A DNA stretch of 6,620 bases from Desulfobacterales bacterium (lineage in GTDB: Bacteria > Desulfobacterota > Dissulfuribacteria > Dissulfuribacterales > JAMONC01), in assembly GCA_027066725.1 (NCBI GenBank), contig JAMONC010000319.1:1-6620 (forward strand). The letters run 5' to 3'. Both the position numbers and the translations under genes were made by a program. Positions 1-6,068 of the stretch are shown piece by piece. Every line of letters begins with the position of its first letter. Position 1 is the first letter of the stretch. Below the pieces are notes generated by a model. It ran no database searches and had not been told where the DNA came from. It saw nothing but the letters and a program-made list of their open reading frames with translations.

Positions 1-1622
1 TATTACTTGGCTTTCAATTTCTAGTTAGCTCTATGCAGCCCAAAACTCATCCTAAACAGTCTATAGTAAATATTAAAAAATCTACTGCTCAAAACCCCTC
101 TTTAATATCTAGTGTCAATAACAAAAACAAAACACAACAGTCATTAAATACCTCAACGTTAAAAAATCCTTCAATACCTTCTATAGAGAAAAAAGCTAAA
201 AGAGTTATAGTAAATACAGATCTATACAAGATGATTCTTACAGAAGATGGAGCACGTATAGAAAAATGTTTTTTGAAAAAATATCGTACTACAGTAGATC
301 CTAAAAGTCCTCCATTAAATATTGTAAAAGTAAAACTACCTTATCTACCTATAGGATTGATACTTGGTAGAAAAATAAAATTAGATTTATCAAATAGAAT
401 ATTTAAAGCCGATAAAGAACAAATCACATTAAATAAAACTGACAAAGAACAAAGCCTTTGCTTCAAAACTGAATTAAGTAAAGATATAACAGTTGAAAAG
501 ATTTTTACGTTTCATCAAGGTACTTATTGGATAGATTTAAAAATAAAAGTTATAAAAGATAATAAACCTATCACCGCAACTACCCACCTTGTTTTATATA
601 ATGAGCCTCTTCATGAAAGACCTTATATATTTGTAGGCCCAGCTTATTGTACCAATGGAGATCTAGAACAGGTAAAACTTAAACATCCTGGTGATTCTAA
701 AACATTTACAGGCCCAGTAGATTGGATGGGATATGACGATGGATACTTTCTTTCCGCAATAATTCCTTTAGATAAAAAGGCTAACTGGGCCTTAAAAATG
801 GCAAAATTGAATCAAAAAGGCCTTATATGTTCAGCAATTACTCCTGCAATTACTGGTAATAAAACAATTGATATTAACTCTATGAATTTTGGCTTATATT
901 TTGGACCTAAAGAAATTGACAGATTAAAAACCCTACACCATCATTTAGCTGAAGCGGTAAATTTTGGTTGGTTTGATCCAATAGCTAAGCCTTTATTATA
1001 CATACTTAAATTTTTCAATAGATACTTTCATAATTATGGAGTTTCTATAATAGTATTAACTATAATTATAAAAATATTGTTCTGGCCACTAACCCACAAA
1101 AGTCAACAGTCTATGAAGACTATGCAAAAACTTCAACCCAAGCTTAAGAAACTCCAGGAAAAATATAAAGATGATAAAGAAAAACTCAATAAAGAATTAA
1201 TGCAGCTTTATAAAACCTATAAGATAAATCCATTGGGAGGCTGTCTCCCAATGTTACTTCAAATACCTGTATTTTTTGCCCTATATAAAGTATTATTACA
1301 AGCAATTGAACTGCGTCATGCTCCATTTTGTCTCTGGATCAATGATCTTTCTGCTCCTGACCGATTAATGATACCGGGGATACATATCCCCTTGTTAGGA
1401 GGAATTCCAGTATTAACTTTACTTATGGGAGTTTCAATGTTTATACAACAAAAAATGAGTCCTTCATCCCTGGACCCAATGCAGTCAAAAATGATGTTGG
1501 TTTTGCCTGTGGTATTTACTGTAATGTTTGTTAACTTTCCATCAGGATTAGTGCTTTATTGGCTGGTGAATAACATTTTATCTATTATTCAACAGTATTA
1601 CATCAACAAATTTACTGATTAA
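1..1622 (+). CDS. yidC: Membrane protein insertase YidC (5' end cut by window edge)
   Basis: YidC/Oxa1 insertase inserts and folds inner-membrane proteins, alone or with SecYEG. The first Met in the window (base 33) is not the true start. The frame is open back to base 3 and reads LLGFQFLVSS just before it, which looks like the end of the N-terminal membrane anchor, so only a short N-terminal piece is missing. A Ser/Asn/Lys-rich linker follows, then a periplasmic beta-rich domain (about bases 190-940) as in Gram-negative YidC. The conserved core occupies about 1000-1610: a membrane helix near 1035-1090, a charged cytoplasmic hairpin (LQPKLKKLQEKYKDDKEKL), the signature NPLGGCLPMLLQIPVFFALY, then further helices including FPSGLVLYW. 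The groove residue that is Arg in E. coli is Lys here (codon 1071-1073). The family assignment is very secure. It ends 19 bases before jag. Confidence 0.97.
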   Translation, partial: LLGFQFLVSSMQPKTHPKQSIVNIKKSTAQNPSLISSVNNKNKTQQSLNTSTLKNPSIPSIEKKAKRVIVNTDLYKMILTEDGARIEKCFLKKYRTTVDPKSPPLNIVKVKLPYLPIGLILGRKIKLDLSNRIFKADKEQITLNKTDKEQSLCFKTELSKDITVEKIFTFHQGTYWIDLKIKVIKDNKPITATTHLVLYNEPLHERPYIFVGPAYCTNGDLEQVKLKHPGDSKTFTGPVDWMGYDDGYFLSAIIPLDKKANWALKMAKLNQKGLICSAITPAITGNKTIDINSMNFGLYFGPKEIDRLKTLHHHLAEAVNFGWFDPIAKPLLYILKFFNRYFHNYGVSIIVLTIIIKILFWPLTHKSQQSMKTMQKLQPKLKKLQEKYKDDKEKLNKELMQLYKTYKINPLGGCLPMLLQIPVFFALYKVLLQAIELRHAPFCLWINDLSAPDRLMIPGIHIPLLGGIPVLTLLMGVSMFIQQKMSPSSLDPMQSKMMLVLPVVFTVMFVNFPSGLVLYWLVNNILSIIQQYYINKFTD

Positions 1623-1641
1623 ATTAGGTTGGAGGAAATTA

Positions 1642-2565
1642 ATGGAAGGGATAAATGTCGAAACCATAACGGCTACAAATACAGAAAATGGATTTGTAGA
1701 ATTTGAAGGAAAAACTGTAGAAAAAGCCATAGAAGATGCCTGTAATTATTTTGGACTTTCTCAAGATAACCTAGATATAGAGATATTAACCCGGGGATCT
1801 ACTGGACTATTTGGATTGGGAGGTAGAAAAGCAAAAATAAAAGTAAAACCACGTGAAGGTGTAACTCCAAATATTTCTCCTAATAAAACCTCTTTAGAAG
1901 ACAGTTATGAATCTAGTAATGATTCCTCAAACAGTCAGGAATCTACATACAATACAGAGAATAGTGATACTTCTAATTTAGTAGATGAAGAAATAGAGCA
2001 AGAAGATAGCGATGATCTTGAGGCTGAAGGTATCCCTACTGCCAAAGAAGTCACTGAAGAACAAGCTGAAATGGCACGCCAAATTATTACTGATCTAATG
2101 CAAAAGGCTGGATTCGAACCAGAAATTAATCTAAAACACTATCCAGATAGAATTGCCATAGAACTAACAGGCGCTGACATGTCTCTTATTATTGGTAAAG
2201 AAGGACAAACTCTGGATGCCATAGAATATATGGTACGCCGTATATTAGTAAGACGTGCAGGATGTGTAATAAGACTTACAGTAGATGCCGCAGGCTATAG
2301 AACAAAACGAGAACAATCTCTAAGTCAACTTGCTAAAAGGAATGCAGCAAAGGCAAAAAGGACAGGTAGAGCCATTGTAATGAATCCTATGGGGCCTAGG
2401 GATAGAAGGACAGTACATTTAGCCCTTAGAAACTTTCCTGGTGTAAGAACAAAAAGTATCGGGGATGGAGAACTTAAAAAAATAATTATAACTCCCATAA
2501 GAAGACAACAGCATTATCATAGGAGAAACACTAGAGCACACCATCATACCAGAAGAAGATATTAA
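1642..2565 (+). CDS. jag: RNA-binding protein Jag/KhpB (Jag_N, KH and R3H domains)
   Basis: Cytoplasmic single-stranded RNA-binding protein of the Jag/KhpB family, linked in other bacteria to cell elongation and envelope regulation and normally encoded next to yidC. The 307 residues divide into a Jag_N domain (about 17-71, with EFEGKTVEKAIEDA and GLFGLGGRKAKIKVKPRE), a Ser/Asn/Asp/Glu-rich linker (about 75-140), a KH domain (about 145-220) with the IIGKEGQTLDAIEY loop (G185-K-E-G188), and an R3H domain (about 225-286) with the Arg-x3-His signature at R255-H259. The last 20 or so residues are very rich in Arg and His, which is not part of the family core. The start is supported by GGAGG at 1631-1635, six bases upstream. 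It is co-directional with yidC and mnmE and probably in one operon. Confidence 0.96.
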   Translation: MEGINVETITATNTENGFVEFEGKTVEKAIEDACNYFGLSQDNLDIEILTRGSTGLFGLGGRKAKIKVKPREGVTPNISPNKTSLEDSYESSNDSSNSQESTYNTENSDTSNLVDEEIEQEDSDDLEAEGIPTAKEVTEEQAEMARQIITDLMQKAGFEPEINLKHYPDRIAIELTGADMSLIIGKEGQTLDAIEYMVRRILVRRAGCVIRLTVDAAGYRTKREQSLSQLAKRNAAKAKRTGRAIVMNPMGPRDRRTVHLALRNFPGVRTKSIGDGELKKIIITPIRRQQHYHRRNTRAHHHTRRRY

Positions 2566-2572
2566 ATTTACA

Positions 2573-3997
2573 GTGAAAACGCAATTTAGTGATACAGATA
2601 CTATCGCTGCAATTGCCACTCCAATGGGGCCCGGAGCAATAGGAATTGTTAAAATAAGCGGGCCCCTTTGTCTTGATATATTCCACAAGATATTTAAACC
2701 AGCCAGAGCACACAGCTCTAATAAGTATCCACAATCACATAAACTATATTATGGTTGGATCATAGACCAAAATGGAGAAAAAATAGACGAGGTGCTTTGT
2801 ACCTTTATGAAAGCACCTCATAGCTATACAACTCAAGACGTTATAGAAATTCAAAGCCATAGTGGACCTGCTGTATTAAAGGCAATATTAGAAACAGTAT
2901 TAAAACATGGTGCAAGACTTGCTGAACCTGGGGAGTTTACTAAAAGGGCATTTTTAGGTGGACGTATAGATTTATCTCAGGCAGAAGCAGTTCTTAAACT
3001 TTCAACAGCAAGGACTGATATTCAAAGAAAAGCTGCCTTAAATCTACTTGAAGGAAAACTATCTTCTAAACTTTTACCAATAAAACAAGAGTTATTAAAC
3101 GCCCTTGCTGCAATTGAAGTAGCAATAGATTTTCCTGATGAACTCCAAGAAATTGAGTCAGAGACAAATATTATAATAACGCTTGAGGAAAATGTTATAA
3201 AACCTATTAAACACTTATTAAAACGCTGCCAACATTCAAGGATATATCAAGAGGGTATAAGAATTGTAATTTGTGGAAGACCCAATGTAGGAAAATCTTC
3301 TCTACTAAATGAGATATTAAATGAAGAAAGGGCTATTGTAACTGATATCCCAGGAACAACCCGCGATGTAATCTACGAATCTGTTATTATTAATGGAATT
3401 CCACTTACCTTTATAGATACTGCTGGATTAAGAGACACAAAAGACCCTGTTGAGGCAATAGGCGTTAAAAGGGTTCAAAAAGAGCTTGAACGTTCAGATA
3501 TAGTCCTTTGGCTTATAGATATTAAGGAAGGATTAACAAAAGAAGACCTGTTAATTGCCGAAAAGATAAAAGATTTAAATATTATTATAGTACTTAATAA
3601 AAAAGACCTCTTAACTGAAGACATAATTTCTAAAGCTACCAAAGACATAATAACATCTGTAGAGACTCATTTAAAAAGGTCATATCCTTATATCATAATT
3701 TCTGCCAAACAAGCTGAAGGAATAGAGCAATTAAATGAAATGATTATTAAAAAGGTTATGGGAGAGAATATAAATATTAATCCTCCTGAGATATTATTGG
3801 ATCATAGACATAAAAATGCATTTTTATCTTGTCTAAACTCCACTAATGAAGCTATAACTCATATAAAAAATGGACTGCCTGAACTTGCAGCAATAGAATT
3901 AAATCAAGCAATAGATAAAATTGAAACTATTACTGGAGAAAGTACTAAAAATGAACTATTAGATACTATTTTTAGTAGATTTTGCTTAGGTAAATAG
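2573..3997 (+). CDS. mnmE: tRNA modification GTPase MnmE
   Basis: MnmE works with MnmG to build the cmnm5 group on wobble U34 of certain tRNAs, using a methylene-tetrahydrofolate carbon and GTP hydrolysis. The 474 residues are full family length. The N-terminal folate-binding domain opens with DTIAAIATPMGPGAIGIVKISG and includes EFTKRAFLGGRIDLSQAEAV. The inserted G domain has G1 GRPNVGKSS (235-243), G2 GTTRD (261-265), G3 DTAGLR (282-287) and G4 NKKD (342-345). The protein ends in FCLGK, with the conserved Cys at 471, so all key motifs are present. The start is a GTG seven bases after the jag stop. The only Shine-Dalgarno-like sequence is the purine run AGAAGAAGA at 2551-2559, in the last jag codons, which suggests translational coupling to jag. 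Confidence 0.97.
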   Translation: MKTQFSDTDTIAAIATPMGPGAIGIVKISGPLCLDIFHKIFKPARAHSSNKYPQSHKLYYGWIIDQNGEKIDEVLCTFMKAPHSYTTQDVIEIQSHSGPAVLKAILETVLKHGARLAEPGEFTKRAFLGGRIDLSQAEAVLKLSTARTDIQRKAALNLLEGKLSSKLLPIKQELLNALAAIEVAIDFPDELQEIESETNIIITLEENVIKPIKHLLKRCQHSRIYQEGIRIVICGRPNVGKSSLLNEILNEERAIVTDIPGTTRDVIYESVIINGIPLTFIDTAGLRDTKDPVEAIGVKRVQKELERSDIVLWLIDIKEGLTKEDLLIAEKIKDLNIIIVLNKKDLLTEDIISKATKDIITSVETHLKRSYPYIIISAKQAEGIEQLNEMIIKKVMGENININPPEILLDHRHKNAFLSCLNSTNEAITHIKNGLPELAAIELNQAIDKIETITGESTKNELLDTIFSRFCLGK

Positions 3998-4008
3998 GAA
4001 TTCTTCTA

Positions 4009-5277
4009 ATGAAAACTAGATGCCCCTGGATTTATCTATGGTTAATGTTTTTTATTATTAACTTTTGTCTATTGGGCTCTTGTAGATTTACACCTTCAAA
4101 AGCCACTGCCTCCACTAATAATAAACCTAATAATTCTTATGATCTAAGTAGAATTAAAAACTTATCCAATAGCAATAACATCTTTGCAATAAAACTATAT
4201 AAAAAGTTATCCAAAAATGACAAAAATATATTCTTTTCTCCTTTTAGTATTTATGATGCACTTTGTATGTCTTATATTGCAGCTAGAGGAAATACTAAAA
4301 TAGAAATGAAAAAAGTATTATCCCTTAATATATCTCAAAAACAATTACCTATTTTATCTAAAGAATTATTAGATTCGATTCAATCAAACTCAAAAAAAGG
4401 ATATATCCTTAAGATTGCAAACGCAATATGGATACAAAAAGACTTTTGTATCCTTCCTTCTTTTGTAAAAACTCTAGAAGATTATTATAATAGCCAGATA
4501 TTTAAAGTAGATTTTATAAAACATAAAGAGATTACTATTAAAAAAATAAACTCCTGGGTTGCCAAGAAAACCAATAATAAGATTAAAAGTTTAATACATA
4601 AAGATGATATAGACAATCTTACAAGGCTTATCTTAACAAATGCTATTTATTTTAAAGGTGATTGGGCATCAAAATTTAACAAAAAAGAAACAACTACTCA
4701 AAAATTCTATATTAATAATAAAAGAACTATTAATATAAAAATGATGCACCAAACTGGTAACTTTAAGTATTTATCTACTAAAAACTTTCAGGTAATTGAA
4801 CTACCTTATATCGGACAAACTGTATCAATGGTTATATTCTTGCCCAATAAACTTACTGGCATTAAAAACTTAGATAAATACCTAACACTTAAAAACTTTT
4901 ATCTTTATCTATCAGAATTAAGAACTAAAAATATAAATATCTATCTACCCAAATTCAAACTAAAAACTAGATATTACCTAAAATCTATACTATGCCAACT
5001 AGGTATGAAAGATGCCTTCAGCAACAAGGCTGATTTTTCAGGGATTACAGGGAAACCTAATCTCAAAATAAAAAAGGTAATACATCAAGCGTATATAAAA
5101 GTAGATGAAAAAGGCAGTGAAGCTGCTGCAGCTACAGCCGTTGTGTTTAAGTTAAAGTGTATTATGATGCCAATTACATTTAGAGCTGATCATCCATTTA
5201 TATTCTTTATAATCCACAACCCTACTAAAACTATCCTTTTTATGGGAAGAGTAGTAAACCCAGCTTTAACATCTTGA
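4009..5277 (+). CDS. Serpin-family protease inhibitor, predicted lipoprotein
   Basis: Serpins trap serine or cysteine proteases by cleavage of a reactive loop that then inserts into a beta sheet. The 422 residues begin with a hydrophobic signal ending in a lipobox, CLLGS|C25, so the protein is probably a lipid-anchored envelope protein. Arg follows the Cys, with no Asp retention signal. After a short Ser/Asn-rich linker the serpin fold starts near residue 55. Landmarks are NIFFSPFSI (S77, S80), LTNAIYFKGDW (W219), and the C-terminal FRADHPFIFF near 391-399. The hinge VDEKGSEAAAATA (365-377) has the small residues needed for loop insertion, so an inhibitor is expected. Counting 17 residues from E367 puts P1 at K383 and P1' at C384, suggesting a trypsin-like target; this is inference. 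AGGAA at 3996-4000 overlaps the mnmE stop and sits eight bases before the ATG. Confidence 0.95.
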   Translation: MKTRCPWIYLWLMFFIINFCLLGSCRFTPSKATASTNNKPNNSYDLSRIKNLSNSNNIFAIKLYKKLSKNDKNIFFSPFSIYDALCMSYIAARGNTKIEMKKVLSLNISQKQLPILSKELLDSIQSNSKKGYILKIANAIWIQKDFCILPSFVKTLEDYYNSQIFKVDFIKHKEITIKKINSWVAKKTNNKIKSLIHKDDIDNLTRLILTNAIYFKGDWASKFNKKETTTQKFYINNKRTINIKMMHQTGNFKYLSTKNFQVIELPYIGQTVSMVIFLPNKLTGIKNLDKYLTLKNFYLYLSELRTKNINIYLPKFKLKTRYYLKSILCQLGMKDAFSNKADFSGITGKPNLKIKKVIHQAYIKVDEKGSEAAAATAVVFKLKCIMMPITFRADHPFIFFIIHNPTKTILFMGRVVNPALTS

Positions 5278-5320
5278 GAGTTATAAAATGGGTCAGTAGT
5301 TATCTTTAGAAAATTTTAGT

Positions 5321-5361
5321 TTCCACCTGTGACAGGACAGAAATTGCCTCTAGGTTATAAG
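5321..5361. repeat. Degenerate repeat copy A with an odd palindrome
   Basis: This stretch contains CCTGTGACAGG (5326-5336), a perfect inverted repeat of five bases around a single G. It aligns by eye with 5921-5958: over 25 columns (5323-5346 against 5923-5947) there are 18 identities and one gap, and both then carry a GGTTA...TAAG segment. It lies about 40 bases after the serpin stop and about 65 bases before the broken transposase start, so it could be the left end of a decayed insertion sequence. An operator is the alternative. Confidence 0.5.
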
Positions 5362-5402
5362 AAATTTTATTAATCTAGTTAGGAAGGCGAAGGAAAATTT
5401 TT

Positions 5403-5525
5403 ATGTCTAAAGGGTATCCTAATTTTATTAAACAAAGTATCCTTAAACAAATCTTTAATAGTTCTTGTTCTATTTCTGAAATTGCTAAAAATAACAATAT
5501 CCCTTATTGTACTGTTTTAACATGA
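5403..5525 (+). pseudogene. Remnant of a transposase-type helix-turn-helix N-terminus
   Basis: An ATG with a Shine-Dalgarno-like AGGA at 5391-5394 opens 40 codons. The predicted peptide has a basic start and then a helix-turn-helix pattern, SISEIAKNNNIPYCTVLT, like the N-terminal DNA-binding part of many transposases. It stops at TGA (5523-5525), exactly where such proteins usually have a Trp after the recognition helix. Read through, the frame gives IYSKLLN and then meets TGA-TAA-TGA at 5547-5555. No catalytic domain follows in any forward frame. I read this as a truncated, inactivated insertion-sequence gene. The family cannot be named from this piece, and a free-standing small regulator is possible but less likely. 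Confidence 0.5.
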
Positions 5526-5572
5526 ATATACTCTAAATTACTTAATTGATAATGAGTCAGATTTATCCATAG

Positions 5573-5686
5573 TTGATAAAATGGGCAAAGATTTCAGAAG
5601 TGGATAAATATCTGAGAGTAATTTTATTAGAAGATGGAGAAACAGTACATAATGCTTTTTTTGATAGGTCTTTTAAGGAGGATTAA
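5573..5686 (+). pseudogene. C-terminal remnant of a small protein paired with DUF2283
   Basis: The frame ending at TAA 5684-5686 is open only back to a stop at 5570-5572. It encodes about 37 residues, including EVDKYLRVILLEDGETVHNA and then FFDRSFKED, with no ATG. The segment has the look of the last two strands of small proteins often encoded just before DUF2283 genes (DUF4258-like, recalled rather than searched). The three-base gap to the next gene fits an old two-gene unit whose first gene lost its 5' part. The function of the original protein is unknown. Confidence 0.45.
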
Positions 5687-5689
5687 AAG

Positions 5690-5917
5690 ATGAAAATTAA
5701 ATATTTTCCAGATACCGATACAGCTTTAATAGAATTTACTGATAAAGAGGTGTTTGAAACAAAAGAAATTAGTGAAGACATTTATATTGATTTGGATCAA
5801 GACGGTAATCTAGTAAATATGACTATTGAACATGCAAAAGATAAAGCAGGATTGCGTGAATTTTCATATCAAGAAATGGATATTTCTTCAAAAGAAAAGA
5901 CTGAACAAGTCGCCTAA
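5690..5917 (+). CDS. DUF2283 family small protein
   Basis: This is a 75-residue soluble acidic protein with the full DUF2283 pattern: MKIKYFPDTDTALIEF, then a Glu-rich turn, then EDIYIDLDQDGNLVNMTIEH. A charged C-terminal tail of about 20 residues follows. The family's biochemical role is not established. Its genes often sit beside a second small gene, which is why a toxin-antitoxin-like role has been considered; that is only inference here. Its strong ribosome binding site, AAGGAGGA at 5676-5683, six bases before the ATG, lies inside the last codons of the upstream remnant. The gene itself looks intact although its presumed partner is broken. Confidence 0.85.
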   Translation: MKIKYFPDTDTALIEFTDKEVFETKEISEDIYIDLDQDGNLVNMTIEHAKDKAGLREFSYQEMDISSKEKTEQVA

Positions 5918-5920
5918 ACT

Positions 5921-5958
5921 TGTCCCCTATGATAGGGATAGAATTTGGTTAGGATAAG
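5921..5958. repeat. Degenerate repeat copy B with an odd palindrome
   Basis: This starts four bases after the DUF2283 stop. It contains CCCTATGATAGGG (5925-5937), a perfect inverted repeat of six bases around a single G. It is in the same orientation as copy A at 5321-5361, and the G-C pair of A is replaced by A-T in B, so the symmetry is kept. As RNA it could fold into a five-base-pair stem with a UGA loop, but there is no T-run, so I do not call it a terminator. Confidence 0.5.
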
Positions 5959-5962
5959 ATTG

Positions 5963-5983
5963 ATTAATTATATATCAATTAAT
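5963..5983. repeat. AT-only inverted repeat
   Basis: ATTAATT (5963-5969) and AATTAAT (5977-5983) form a perfect seven-base inverted repeat around a seven-base spacer. Every pair is A-T, so the stem is weak and could arise by chance in such AT-rich DNA. Its position between copy B and the promoter of the last gene would also suit a regulatory site. Confidence 0.25.
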
Positions 5984-5988
5984 AATGT

Positions 5989-6030
5989 AAAAACATCGGG
6001 GATAGGTATAGCCTGCTAATGATAGTTTTT
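5989..6030 (+). other. Possible stem-loop ahead of the right-edge gene
   Basis: AAAAACATC (5989-5997) can pair with GAT-GTTTTT (6021-6030) if the A at 6024 is bulged, giving a nine-pair stem. A small AGG/CCT pairing may form inside the loop (6003-6013). The downstream arm ends in five T's, so a weak bidirectional terminator closing the DUF2283 unit is possible. The stem is mostly A-T, so support is limited. Confidence 0.3.
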
Positions 6031-6042
6031 CTACAGACTAGT

Positions 6043-6048
6043 TATAAT
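6043..6048 (+). promoter_or_regulatory. Likely -10 box for the right-edge gene
   Basis: TATAAT is a perfect match to the housekeeping sigma factor -10 consensus and lies 20 bases before the ATG at 6069. No good -35 hexamer is visible at 16-18 bases upstream; the best is TGATAG at 6020-6025. The short leader would leave little room for a ribosome binding site, and only a weak ATAAAG is seen. Confidence 0.45.
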
Positions 6049-6068
6049 AATATAAAAATGATAAAGAC

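Noticed and set aside
2419..2734. Two overlapping minus-strand open frames (89 and 67 codons)
   Set aside because: They lie antisense to the conserved end of jag and the start of mnmE, show no recognisable motif, and are best explained as shadows.
3998..4008. Separate promoter for the serpin between mnmE and the serpin start
   Set aside because: The gap is only eleven bases, and I did not see a convincing -35/-10 pair in the end of mnmE.
5278..5320. Possible terminator after the serpin
   Set aside because: No stem followed by a T-run could be found directly after the stop codon.
5283..5585. Ten-base match ATAAAATGGG at 5283-5292 and 5576-5585
   Set aside because: The similarity fades at once on both sides, and such a match is easily expected by chance in AT-rich DNA.
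5521..5607. Short forward frame encoding HEYTLNYLIDNESDLS and following residues
   Set aside because: It is only 28 codons between stops, with its only ATG late in the frame and no ribosome binding site. I see no convincing join to either flanking remnant.
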